Positions 24,713 through 35,233 of a DNA stretch of 64,000 nt are shown here, in pieces (position 1 is the first letter of the stretch; every line of letters begins with the position of its first letter). The notes below the pieces were generated by a model that did no database searches, was not told the origin of the DNA, and worked only from the letters and a program-made list of their open reading frames with translations. Made by a program: the position numbers and the translations under genes. Source of the DNA: Ampelocalamus luodianensis (taxonomy: Eukaryota; Streptophyta; Magnoliopsida; Poales; Poaceae); contig CM070633.1 in NCBI GenBank assembly GCA_036346255.1, forward strand, positions 6,138,001 through 6,202,000. Direction: 5' to 3'.

Positions 24713-26522
24713 ATGGTGAAGGCTGTTGCTGTGCTTACCAGCAGTGAGGATGTCAAGGGCACCATCTTTTTCTCCCAAGAGGGAGATGGTAATTCCACCA
24801 CATGCTGCGAGAGTCTTTTCTATCCTTCTGTATTCGTTGAACGTAATTGGTTGGTTGATGTTTAGGTCCGACCACCGTGACGGGAAGTGTCTCTGGACTC
24901 AAGCCAGGGCTCCATGGGTTCCATGTGCATGCACTTGGTGACACCACTAATGGCTGCATGTCAACTGGTACTTACATTTCTTTCCCCTTTCATGTCCCAG
25001 GACAAATGAATTGTGCTGTGCTTATTGAAGAAATTGTTTCATACTGCAGGACCACACTTCAATCCTGCTGGTAAGGAGCATGGGGCACCAGAAGATGAGA
25101 ACCGCCATGCTGGTGATCTTGGAAACGTGACAGCTGGGGCAGATGGTACTTCTGTTTGCTCCCTTTTTGCCATTCTCTTAAATTTTTGGAGAAAACACTT
25201 TCTGCTTTGGCTGAAAATTTGATAGCTTTATTCTCAAAAACAATTTACTGCATTGCGATTGTAATGCATGTTATGAAACACACGGCAAAATAGTAGATAA
25301 TCAAAAGAGCAAGAGACACGAATTTTACGTGAAAAACCTTTATGAAAAAAACCACGGACACACAAAGACAAAATTCAGTATATGAGGAGAAATTATATGC
25401 ATGGGGCCATTCGGCACATCTAAACCGTGCGACTACAGAGGTACATATATAGGTTAGGGAACAAGAGTTCTAAGAGAATACGAAATCGAGTCATAGTCGG
25501 TTGCTTCACTCGGCGCACGTGTCGCTCGGCACCGGCACCGGCACCGGTCGATGCCGTGTCCGGCACGGACACGATACGAATTCGGATCACGCTTTAACAA
25601 TCCACAACCCCCACTAACAATTTACTTCTTGGCTGCCCAGGTGTTGCTAATGTCAATGTTGCTGACAGCCAGGTGAGCAATATTCTTTTTATCTATGCAA
25701 ATAATATTACATGCCTCCTTTTTTATCGTTTCGGTTTTAGCACAGTTCATTTGACATAGATAGCATTTTTGAACAGATTCCCCTTATTGGACCGCACTCA
25801 ATTATCGGCCGAGCTGTTGTCGTCCATGCTGATCCCGATGATCTTGGCAAGGGTAAAACACTTGAATCCTACATTTGTGCCTATCTGGGCATGATTCTTT
25901 GTCAGATCTGAATTATCTCTTTGTTGCAGTGTTGCTAGAGTAGTTGTGTTATGTTATCTGTACACTCTCTATGCCCTTTATATAATTAATCTTAAAACAT
26001 AATCGATGAGATAGTGTGGAAATCCATGGAACATTTTCTGGCCTCATCTGTTATTTATGTCTGTTTTTTAATTATTTTCATCAACTTTTGGAAAAACCTG
26101 TTGCTTCTCAAATATTTATGTTAGCTCTGGATGGCAAACATAAAAGACAGTCTCCTCTTATTAGTCGACTGTACTTTTGTGCTACTTTTTGTACAAACTC
26201 TCTGATTGTTGTACAGAGTGCTGATTGTAGCCTGCTGTCTGCTTGTAACCATACCTTTCTGTTGTATTTCAGGTGGACATGAGCTTAGCAAGAGCACTGG
26301 AAACGCTGGTGGACGTGTTGCTTGTGGTAAGTTACATGGCTGAATCTTTTCTCCAATCTAGTTTAATTTATTGTAACACTCAGTATACTAATTGGTTCTC
26401 TCTCGCCAATCTTTGTTACTTTCTGCATTTAATGGATTCATAGAAATCCTGTTCATTTCTTTCTTCTGTTCTTATGGTCCTTCGCTTCCTCGTTATCAGG
26501 GATCATAGGGCTCCAGGGTTAG
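24713..26522 (+). CDS. SODCC: Cytosolic Cu/Zn superoxide dismutase, 7 coding exons
   Basis: Converts superoxide to hydrogen peroxide and oxygen in the cytosol. Coding exons: 24713-24788, 24866-24967, 25050-25145, 25641-25672, 25777-25852, 26273-26326, 26500-26522. All have GT-AG borders, and the lengths sum to 459 nt, giving 152 residues plus TAG, the usual length for the family. Copper/zinc ligands are present: His45, His47, His62, His70, His79, Asp82, His119. The disulphide cysteines Cys56 and Cys145 and the '[14 protein letters not shown]' signature are also present. There is no transit peptide and the start is MVKAVAV, so it is the cytosolic and not the plastid form. '[10 protein letters not shown]' and 'GPHSIIG' suggest the SodCc1-like paralogue, from memory of rice. 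The frame is intact despite a retrotransposon just upstream and a copia-like LTR in the third coding intron. Confidence 0.97.
25269..25599 (-). mobile_element. Small copia-like LTR in a SOD intron
   Basis: A 331-bp segment with TGTTA...TAACA ends lies between coding exons 3 and 4. Near-matching 5-mers flank it (ATGCA at 25264, ATCCA at 25600), consistent with an aged target duplication. On the - strand it carries the 'ccgtggtttttt...cacgtaaa' block common at the 3' end of plant copia LTRs and a TATATA near 25445. A GGCACC triplet repeat sits at about 25535. It would be spliced out with the intron. Confidence 0.6.
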
Positions 26523-26959
26523 ACGTCTTCTTCACCGGCACTTTCGGATCGGAGATCATACAGATCCGGGCACTTTCAAACTAGCCGTTCCTGTACCCTT
26601 ATCCAACATACTTGGCAAAGTTATTTTAAATAAGCACCTGATCTATGATCACTGATCAGTGTACCATTCGCCTCATTTCCTATATGCTACTCTTGAAGAT
26701 TGCATCATTGTCATTTGGCTAGAGTTCATAGTGCCTGTTTCGACAATTGTTGATGGATTGATGTGCTTTACTTGCCCATTACAAGCACTCCAGTACTCCA
26801 CAATTCTCTATCTGTTCGTCTTCGTGTGATCCCATTGCTAGTTCATTCGTACATCGAAGATACCATTTTCCCGTGCTGAATAGAAGACTCGACATTACAT
26901 CCTCCGTAACACAACTGAATTATTCCGAGCGACACGTGGAACCTCCTCAACGACCGTAT
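26523..26959 (+). other. SOD 3' untranslated and flanking region
   Basis: Follows the SOD stop codon. Possible polyadenylation context is 'ttattttaaataagc' near 26620-26635. Beyond it I see no gene until the SDR fragment starts near 26960. Confidence 0.45.
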
Positions 26960-27080
26960 TCCACCGTCGTCCGACGCCAGGTACACGGCCGCCCTCGCCA
27001 CGTCCTCCGCCTCCAGCGCCGCGCAGCTCGTTCATGTCACTCTCCACGTTCCGTCTCAGCTCCTCGTCACTCTCCATGTC
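26960..27080 (-). pseudogene. SDR pseudogene, 3' (C-terminal) fragment
   Basis: On the - strand this matches the intact SDR exon at about 44835-44945: 'YLASDD'-type codons, the 'EDVARAAV' region and 'ELRRNVESDMNEL' are recognisable. The last ~25 codons of the gene are replaced by unrelated sequence. At the other side it runs into transposon DNA near 27085. The gene continues at 37076-37515, some 10 kb away, in the same orientation. It was a sister copy of the gene at 44753-45554. Confidence 0.75.
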
Positions 27081-27084
27081 CCTT

Positions 27085-27268
27085 GCGATGACTTGCCTTG
27101 GCGTACATCTGGTCCGGGGAAAAAAATTTGGCTGAAATTTCGGTGGTTACCGCCGTTTTTCGGGCTTACCGGTGGAGCCGGGTAAAAAAAAGTGCCAGCC
27201 AAAAATTTCAGTCCAATTCGAAAACGCGGTTCGGCTCACCCGAGCGCAGCATTCACTCTGTTATCCCC
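27085..27268. mobile_element. Left flank of the MULE: edge of a possible older outer element
   Basis: Between the SDR fragment and the MULE target duplication. It contains 'gaaaaaaatttggctgaaat', which resembles the reverse complement of sequence near 37010 ('caaaaatttggccggaat'). The MULE may therefore have landed inside an older inverted-repeat element that had itself split the SDR gene. The similarity is short. Confidence 0.3.
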
Positions 27269-27277
27269 TTCTCTCGT

Positions 27278-27530
27278 AGAATTTTTTTAAAAAATAATAT
27301 TATTTTAAAAGATATTTACAAAAATAAATAGTCACCCCAAAAATTACAAAAATATGTCCTCGCCGCCGATTCAAGCGCGATAGGAACCTATCACTGATTG
27401 AATCGGCGGCGGACCCCGCCCCCTCTCGTCGCGATTGAGGTATTTATCGTCAGTTCAACTGGCGACAGGAAGCTATCGCCAGTTGAACCGGCGACAGGAA
27501 CCTATCGCCAGTTGAACTGGCGATATATAA
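27278..27530. repeat. Left terminal inverted repeat of the MULE with palindrome array
   Basis: 27278-27360 aligns with the reverse complement of 36145-36226. 27365-27410 holds an imperfect palindrome around 'gccgattcaa/ttgaatcggc'. 27446-27525 holds three copies of the palindrome GCCAGTT-N-AACTGGC with its flanks. The array ends in 'cgatatataactc', a TATA-like box facing inward, although no + strand gene follows. Confidence 0.75.
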
Positions 27531-27849
27531 CTCAGCCCTAGCCAATTTTTGATTTTGTCTATCTACTTAGGCAGTTTGTGATTTTCGTAAATTTTAAACG
27601 GTACGAAATCTGTTAGACTCGCAATAACATTTTATCATTGTCGTATGTTGTTCTACTACGATAAAATTTTAGAGAATTTAGCGAGGATGTTTGAGGTATG
27701 AAAAAGTCATAAAGAGGAAGGTAAGTGATATTGCGATTCGCTCGGGAATTCATACACAATGATATTACAGAACTTGCAGCAGAACATCATAACACTTAAT
27801 TGAAATGATAATTCAGAACATTGATAATAATATTTTTCTCGCGGTCGCG

Positions 27850-30569
27850 ATGTCAACGTCTCCCATGTGGACTACCTCTAGTCGGGGCACCGGATGAGGT
27901 CCCCGCGGCGACGTCCGGAATGCCGATGTCTCCTTGGCCCTGAGTATATCGCGTGGTGCATGTCTTGAAGGTGTGCCCAGACTCCCTGCAAATAGAGCAC
28001 TTCTTCGTGTGACGTCCGGCTTCTGCCTCGTACATATCGTTCCTAATGCGCCGTACCTGTCACCGGCCAACCTTTCCCTTGAGCCTAGCAATGTCCGCGG
28101 CCCAGATTAGTTGCTCCCAGGTTGGATGACCAGTGAAATGGCCAACAACGGCGTAACCATACATCTCTCCACTCCATGTTTGCATCACCGCCTCCTTGGT
28201 GAAATAGTGAGAGAGGTATTGCCCGGGATGCTGCGCCACCGTCGAACAGGCGGCCATGACATGGGAGCAGGACCTATGCAGAAGAAGGGGCTTGTTACAA
28301 GTGCATACACAACTATCGCGGCGTAGCGTGCACTCATGGGTGATCCTCTCGCGGTTAGTCCCGCGACGTTCTTTATCCCTGCACATTATCTCGAAGCGAA
28401 GCTCCCTCGTGCCCATCTTGAATGCTCGGTGCATCTCACTCTTCTTGCTCTTCTCCTCCATGTATGTGGTGATCATGGCGGAGTAGAGTACTCTGTCATT
28501 TGCCATGGCGAGCGACGCATTGCTGTATCTGTAAACAAAGTAGTTTATGGTATCGCGGAGAATTGCCTCCACAATACCAACCAAAGGGAGGCACCTGGCG
28601 CCGCGCATGACCCAGTTGTAGACCTCAGCTAGGTTGGTTGTCATGATACCATATCGAGCACCACCCCTGTCATGTAGCAGCGACCACTTCTCCTTAGGCT
28701 CGTGCTCAATCCAGTCTGAGAAGCATTTGACCTGTGCCCCTGTCTTCATCGTGACACTAGGAGTGTCTGTTGGTAGATGTGGCAATGCTTCGGGGGCCTG
28801 GTCAGCGCTTGGGACGGCCCTTCTTGCTGCCTCCCTTCTGTGAGTTTGGGTCTGGTCGTCCAGAATCTTCCAGAGTGTTTCGAACTTACGCTGCTGGTTC
28901 TGGTTGCACATGCGCTTGAATAGGTTCATCAAGTCCTTGTTGCGGAACTGCTTATAGAAGTTCGCACCCAAGTGCCTCATGCGCCACCTGCTCTGTAGAT
29001 CCGACCATGGAAGTGGTACGTTCTCTCTCGTTGCGGTGAGTTATTGCACGATGAGGCTGCGTGCGGTCATGTATGAGGCAAACGTTGGGACGGTCCTACA
29101 CAACAGAAATCCTCACATTCTTCAGGAACCACAGCCAGCTATTCGTGTTCTCGCTTTCAACGAAAGCGAATGCCACGGGAAGAACTTGATTGTTTTCGTC
29201 CGTTGCTATTGCAGTCAGTATCTGACCCTTGTACCTACCAGTCAGGAACGTGCCATCGATGCACAAGATTGGACGACAGTGCCAGAATGCATTGATGCAT
29301 GGACCAAAGGCGATGAATGCTCGTTGTAGTACCCTCTTATTAGGCCACTTCGGATGCGTGGCATCTTGAATGTCGACATGAGTGTCGGGATTCCTGTCTT
29401 GTATGACTCGGAGTTGCCCAGGGAGGTTGTGGTAGGAATCCTCGAACGTGCCGAACCTTGATTCCAATGCCTTCTGTTTTTCCCTCCAAGCTTTGGCATA
29501 GCTGATAGTGTACTGGAACCTTACCTCAATGGCCCGAATGATGGATCGTGGCTCAAAATCTAGGTTATCCATGATCTCACCGTACATGAGATTGGCGATG
29601 AAGCCTAATGATAGGTTCCGGTGGGACTGCACTGACTCAGCGACGACGTATGTGTGAAGGACCACTATGGAGCACTTCCAGTAGGTGTCCCACTTGGGCT
29701 GAAATGCGTGCACGCACCAAGGGCATCCCTCTATGCCGCACTTCACGTCGTAGCATCTTGGGGTAGACTTGACGACGGTGAATGTGCGACGCACCGACAA
29801 TACCTAGAATTTGACCGCATCCTGCACGGCCTCCTTGCATTTGTACGTAGCTCCTAGTCTGACCTCGCTCTGGTCGTACTCCCACGGTACATGGGAGCCT
29901 TCCTTGACGACAAGGTTCTCGAACTGGTATGTGTTCCACTCGGATGGAACCGCCTGCTGGTCTGCATCATCATCGTCATCAGAACCTTCATCTTCAGACA
30001 ATGCCATGTAGTCCTAGTTTTCGAGATCCATCATTTGCACCAGGTCTTCAAGCTCCTCCCCCTCGTCAGCAAGGCCACTAGCTTGTCTCACTGAATGAGG
30101 TAATTCGGCATAGCCTTCATCGGCGACATCGGCAACCTCTTGCCCTTACGCCATTGTGTGCGCGTACCGAGTCACCTATTTCTTCCTCGGTGTCAGCAAC
30201 TCCTACTTGTTCTGACGTAGATGCAGGAGTGGGTTTTGCAAACGCCTGGACTAGAAGGACCAATTTTCATCCCCTCTCCCTCGCCATGCGTACATACGAC
30301 CGCCATGAATTTGTTCCCTTTAGTTGCACTAACTTCCAATACGTGGGATGTCCTGCCCGGAGGGCAAGGCAACTCAATGTCAGATCGTACACATCACGAT
30401 CCACTCGGAACATGTGGAACAACCACAGCATCACAGCGCCGAATGTACGTTGCTCAGGTCTTGGTAGGGGCACGTCTGCTGACTGGAAAGAACTCAAATC
30501 AATTCCCTCGGGACCCTCCATAACAGTCCCTCCGCCGTAGTAAATTTTGAAATTGACAACATCAGACAT
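27850..30569 (-). pseudogene. MURA-type MULE transposase, broken
   Basis: Leftward gene for the element's own transposase. The N-terminus starts near 30569 (MSDVVNFKIYYGGG). An acidic segment lies at 29950-30007 and a MuDR-type domain at about 29500-29800. The MULE catalytic core begins at 'CIDGTFL' (about 29230) with 'IATDENNQVLPVAFAFVE'; 'CLIHDR' near 29065 holds a further catalytic Asp. A SWIM zinc finger 'CTCNKPLLLHRSCSHVMAAC' is near 28290. The C-terminal zinc knuckle 'CSICRESGHTFKTC' is near 27975. In-frame stops: TAG 29804-29806, TAG 29096-29098, TGA 28060-28062. There are frame changes near 29030 and between 30007 and 30267. It is non-functional as it stands. Confidence 0.85.
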
Positions 30570-30832
30570 ATTTGACGCACTGCAGTGTGAAGAACATTTA
30601 CACGATGAACTACATATGTGCAACTAAATAACCCACAAATAAGTATGTAAAACGGACTTCACTATATAACAATAAATCAAAAATCATGTAATCCGTTCTG
30701 TTAAGAAAATTACCCGAGAGGTCGGCAACTGAACGAGCAGCACTTCGCTAGGTTTTCTCCTCCTCTCTGTTCTCTCCTTCTCTTTTTGCTGAGTAAGACT
30801 GAGTCCTGTGTGGAATTTCGAGAGTTCCAAGA

Positions 30833-30842
30833 GGGTTATATA
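30833..30842 (-). promoter_or_regulatory. TATA box of the MURA gene
   Basis: GTATATAACC on the - strand, about 265 bp upstream of the MURA start. It lies directly downstream (on the - strand) of the palindrome array at 30857-30945. The same order, array then TATA, occurs at the PMD promoter. Confidence 0.6.
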
Positions 30843-30856
30843 CAGGTCAGGGCTTG

Positions 30857-31025
30857 TCGTCAGTTTAAACGGCGATAGCTTCCTGTCGCCAGTTGAACTG
30901 GCGATACATAGATGAACCGGCGACAAGCGGTTCAACTAGCGACAAGGATTCATTTTTGTAACTTATTGCGCGGGATTTCTTGTTGTAAATATCTTTTTAA
31001 AATATGTCCTGCATTGTTGCAAGAT
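30857..31025. repeat. Internal TIR-like segment with palindrome array
   Basis: 30857-30945 has four imperfect copies or halves of the palindrome GCCAGTT-N-AACTGGC. 30946-31025 then aligns with the right TIR inner part: 'atttttgtaa', 'taaatat', 'ttttaaaata' occur in the same order as at 36150-36200. The sequence after it (31040-31130) resembles 27690-27790, downstream of MURA, around 'aagtgatatt' and 'cgggaattc'. The GRF/PMD part of the element thus begins with the same kind of sequence as the element's left part. Confidence 0.6.
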
Positions 31026-31262
31026 TTTTTGACGACGATTGAGGGATTAATGATTTGTAAGTACGAAGTGATATTATAATGCGTCCGGGAATTCCTACAC
31101 AACTCCGTTGGAGAACTTTGGAGAAATGACGCAACGATAACAACAAGACATTTCATCGGAATAAGGGGGTTACATGGTACGCAGGACAATAAACCGAGGA
31201 CGGTACACACATGCCTTTAGGGAAATTGAAATACATGGGATTTGTGGAGGACTATGGTAGAA

Positions 31263-32020
31263 CTACTGAGTGGAACGTGGCCATTTACCCTTGCGGCCCA
31301 ACTCGGCGTTGTACTCCTCGTCTTGCGCCTTAGCTCTCGCCGTGATGGCCCTCTTCCGCTCCCTCTCGGCCTCTCGTCGCCTGACATGCTCACGCTCTTG
31401 CTCCTCACGCTGCCTGTCCCGCCTACCTTGCTCGACCTACTCAGCTTTCAACTCTTTGAGGCGCCTTTCACGGGTCTCGATGTTCTCCCTGGCCCAGCTC
31501 TTCCGTGTCAGCAACGACCACATGTCGTAGGGGTGGATCTTGTCGTCGATCCACTACCGGAAGTCGCATAGGGGTGGCGGAGACTGCGGTGGGTAAAGAG
31601 AGTTCGTTACGCCGTTACGTGAAGAAAAATAGCATTGTACCATGAAATACGGTTTCATTACCGGATACCTGTCGTTGCTGTCCACGGCGTAGTTTGGGCA
31701 GCACCAATAGCGCTGCCCAATGGTCCACTCATCGGTTGATTTGACGCACTTGGAGGTGTCCCAACACCAGCATAGGGGTGGCGCCACCCCTATCGGGGGC
31801 CCTTCCGGAGGGCATTCCGCGGGCATAGGTGGGGGTCGCGGCTCGACCCATAACCATTGGGCGTACTACGAGGCAGCTTCCTCAGATCCACCAGTTCTGG
31901 AAAAGTTTTGTGTGTGAAAGGTTCCTGACTAGCGGCATGATAGCGAGCACTGGTCTCATGGGGAGACACCCAATCCTTCAAAAGCTTACGGATTTTCTCC
32001 TATTCCTTTTCCTTGTCCAT
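31263..32020 (-). pseudogene. GRF-type zinc finger / coiled-coil gene of the MULE, broken
   Basis: Leftward gene. A plausible ATG lies at 32018-32020 (MDKEKE, then TAG at 32000). The first segment contains 'WVSPHETSARYH'. A frame change near 31800 leads to a cysteine cluster 'CWCWDTSKC...WCCPNYA' at about 31680-31775, matching the GRF zinc-finger pattern (Cys-x-Cys, Cys, and GQRYWCCPNY in place of GRxFxxCPN). Then follow 'WIDDKIHPYDMW' and a highly charged Glu/Arg-rich coiled coil ending 'GKWPRSTQ' at stop 31263. In-frame TAGs fall at 31554-31556 and 31437-31439. Such zinc-finger proteins are often found beside PMD genes in grass repeats (recollection, not checked). The role is unknown; binding of single-stranded nucleic acid is the usual suggestion for GRF fingers. 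Confidence 0.65.
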
Positions 32021-32069
32021 GTTTTCTACTTGGTGGTGCTGTTGTGGACTTGTTGGACGAGTTGCGCTG

Positions 32070-32077
32070 TATTTATA
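32070..32077 (-). promoter_or_regulatory. TATA box of the GRF zinc-finger gene
   Basis: TATAAATA on the - strand, 50 bp upstream of the ATG at 32020. It is embedded in CCGCTCTAGCTATAAATAC. Almost the same block occurs at 60564-60585 in the second MULE (CCGCTCTGGCTATAAATAC), which argues for a conserved core promoter. Confidence 0.6.
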
Positions 32078-32127
32078 GCTAGAGCGGACGGAGCCGTAGC
32101 CGGGGCTCTCGTCTTGGTAAAAGGTGC

Positions 32128-32400
32128 CTCGTCGGGTCAAATCGTCCTGAAAAGATGGCTCGTCTAGTCACATCGTCCTGAAAAGCTGGCTTGTCTGGTC
32201 ACATTGTCCTGAAAAGCTACCTCGTCTAGTCACATCGTCCTGAAAAGCTGCCTCGTCTGGTCGCATCGTCCTGAAAAGCTAGCACGTCTGGTCACATCAT
32301 CCTGAAAAGCTAGCTCGTGGGGTCAAATAGTCCTAAAAAGCTAGCTCGTCTGGTCACATCGTCCTAAAAGCTAGCTCGTTTACTCACGTCGTTGTCGAAA
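32128..32400. repeat. 31-bp minisatellite, 8-9 copies
   Basis: Unit approximately CTCGTCTGGTCACATCGTCC followed by TGAAAAGCTAG, with 8 clear copies and a decayed ninth. It lies between the PMD stop (32530) and the TATA box of the GRF gene (32070), so it starts about 50 bp upstream of that promoter. Confidence 0.9.
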
Positions 32401-32529
32401 GTTTGATCGTCGGATCACGTGTATTCAAAAGCTTTTGGTATCGAAACTGGAGACTGCCATAATAATAGTTGCAAACAGAATAAAATTTACATAGCTACCA
32501 TAATAATAGTTGCAAACAGAAATCAATAT

Positions 32530-35233
32530 CTAGTGGCGTCCCCTCTTAGGGCGCACCTCGCGTGTCGTCCCGGGCCTCGCCCGTCGCTGGTGCGAGTACG
32601 TCAGAGGATCGGGCTGCCTAACTACCCGACCCGCGCGAGTAGCCTGCGGTGGTGTCGCCAGGGGCTGCTCCTCGCTTACCGGGTGCGCGCTACCGAGATG
32701 CGTGTTGGCTGGGACGAACTCGGCGCACCGTACAGCTGAGAAGCCTCCAAAGAGAACTGTGTGTCACGCGGATCCCTGAAGAAGTCCTCGATGGGTGCCG
32801 ATAGGTATACATTGTCTAGCGACAATGTATCGTCCTCTCAAGGTGTTCTTGCGAATAATTACGTTACAAACATAACCATGGCGGAAAGGACGTTACGCGA
32901 CCAAGCGGAACTTACCTGTTGGCCCGAAGATGTGCTCGGACGACGCGTCATAGTCCTGGCCCGCATACGGGTGGAGCTGAGGACCTGTAACAGAAGATAG
33001 TCGTTACAAACTTCCGAGGTTCAAAATGAAGAAGCGATGTGAGCGTGTCGTACTCACCTCAGGCATGTCCCAAGGTGCTCGCCCCACCCTGCCACGACGA
33101 CGTGCCCGCCCCGAGCGGAGCAGGAGGCTGTGTCCTGCCACCTCGGCTGACCCCTCGTCCTGGGACTGGTCGGTCCACCAGGTCGGTTTGCGTGCGACCA
33201 GTCCCGATGTGCACTCCGCGTACTCCTGCCTCCCTGATCCGCTGCAGGAGCCCTCTGGTCTCCGCCAGCGTTGTCATGTGTTGCGCGGAGTCTACCAACT
33301 CGACAATCTCCCGGTGAAGATCCACTTGCATAGGTAATCAACAAGTTGTAGACCTAAGTATGTCAAATTAAATATGAAATAAGGACCGTTGAGTACATAC
33401 GCAGCGGTGGAAAGCGGAGTCCGGCTGGGTGGGGTACGTGTCCGACGTCGCGGCCTCATGTCGAGGAGGGTCGACCACGACCCGGACGCACCGAAGCCTC
33501 GTCCGAGTAGCGTACCACTCCATGTACCGCCGTGCGTCTCGGGTCGTCATCGATCTTGCCCACACTGGAGGAGGTCCTCGTGCGCGCTACTCCAACCCTC
33601 GACCCAAGGGGCCATCCTGTCCGACCAGGACGTCGTGCCACGAACTCCATTCCTAGTGTACCTATGGACGGCAAGAAAAATTTGGTGCGGATGTAACACA
33701 TATTGTAAGAATGAAGTAAAGAGTGAACTTACGCGTGTACGTGCGCCGGCACCCGCCTCCCCCCCAAGGGGCTGGGACCTCCTGTCGCAGATCGAACTGG
33801 CACATGATACGCTGTACCTGGTACTCCTCCACGAAGATATCATGCACTAAGGCACTCCGCGTGTACCAGTACAAGTAGTCTCGCGTGCACAGCACCGATA
33901 GTCCATTGGGGGCGCGCGCGATCACCCTGGCGTCACTATACGGTGTCCAGATGACGTGGTCATCGGTCAGCTGATCGAACATCGCAACGTACTCCGGGTA
34001 AGAGCCCTGCGAGGTGATCGGCGTGAAGGTGACCTGCGCAATACAACACTGCAAACTAAGCACACGAAATAGTGATTGCAATACGAAAACAATAAATGAC
34101 TATGAGACTAACCCGTCGGCGGCACCACATAGTGCCCATGGTCGCCGGTCCAGGTCATCTGCGGGACGTACAAGCTATCCTCGTACGCTCCCAAGTCCAG
34201 GTGTGGCCGTCCGATCTGGAAATGCTCCAACGACCACAGCTGCAGTAGAAGCGGGCATCCCGAGAGGATGGAGCCGTCGTGCGCACGCTGGCACACGTCG
34301 CACAGTGCGTGGTACGTCGCGCACAACACGGCCGGACCCCACGCGTACTGCGGGATCTGGTCGACCGGTGAGTCCGCCACCTCACGCGCGTACCGGATGT
34401 AGTGCTTGTCGACGCTGTCGCCGTGGGAGCCTAGGAACATGACCCACCCAAACAACCGCAGCAGGTAGGCCTCGAAGTGCCTCCTAACAACGATGTCCCC
34501 TGGGTTCTGCGCTATACGCTCGGGCTGCAAGAGGACACGTACATGTCAGTAAGGTTCACATACGAATTGTTGCGAGAGAACAATAGTTACGAACACTTAC
34601 GTAGAACTGACAGATCCACTTCAGCGTGGGCCCATGCGGGCTGCTGAACTCCACGTACCCGCTGCCTGGCGGCAGCACATCGTGGAACCTGGCTAGGAGG
34701 TCCGTGCGCCACGTGGCCGGGACGTCGTGCGCCACCATCGGAGCGCTTGCGCACGTCAACCCGGTCAGGTAGCTCATGTCCTGCAGCGCCGGCGTCATCT
34801 CCCCGCACGGGAGGTGGAACGTGTGGGTCTCTGGCCTCCAGCGGTCAACTAGCGCCGTCAGGAGGGCCCGGTCATACGAAAAATGCCTAGACGTACGACC
34901 AGCACGCTGGTCCTAATCATCCTCCACCGTCGCCTCCACCATCCTCGATAGTGGAAGGAGGCATGCCGCTCTCAACCTGCGTCCAAACGATTAAGAACAA
35001 ACAGGAGTCAACGCAAAATAATCAGACCGCGATTGAGTGCATGAAGGACACAACTTCACGTACCTCGGAATCCAGTCTCGGTGCAGCCTCCATGCCCTGA
35101 TGGGGGTGCGTAGCCGAAACGCCCCAAGCTCTATCGGCGCCTCACCCTCCGGGGGGAGCACGGTACTGAGGCGGCTACGGTGACGTGTGTCAATCACTGG
35201 GTCAAGCAACTCGTACTGACTTGCGTCTGCCAT
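32530..35233 (-). pseudogene. Plant mobile domain (PMD, MAIN-like) gene of the MULE, broken
   Basis: Leftward multi-exon gene. Exon 1: 35233-35064 (MADASQYELLDP...). Exon 2: 34976-34601, holding 'LLTALVDRWRPETHTFHLPCG' and 'LQDMSYLTGL', the start of the PMD/aminotransferase-like domain. Exon 3: 34524-34113 ('HFEAYLLRLFGWVMF', 'LQLWSLEHFQIGRP'). Exon 4: 34033-33733 ('VIWTPYSDARV', 'VQRIMCQFDLRQEVP'). Further exons lie at about 33657-33401 ('YMEWYATRTRLRCV') and 33330-33065, then two short ones to the stop at 32530 ('VRPKRGRH'). TAG at 34913-34915 interrupts exon 2. Phase is not kept across the exon 3-4 junction with the canonical sites I see, and exon 5 needs a frame change. PMD proteins are shared by host silencing genes and transposons; this copy is element-borne. 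Confidence 0.75.

Noticed and set aside
28111..29011. Several + strand frames over MURA
   Set aside because: They are antisense shadows of the - strand transposase, which shows MULE, SWIM and zinc-knuckle motifs.
32530..35233. PMD gene considered as a host MAIN/MAIL-type gene
   Set aside because: It lies within the TIRs of a MULE, shares their promoter sequence, and carries a stop and phase breaks.
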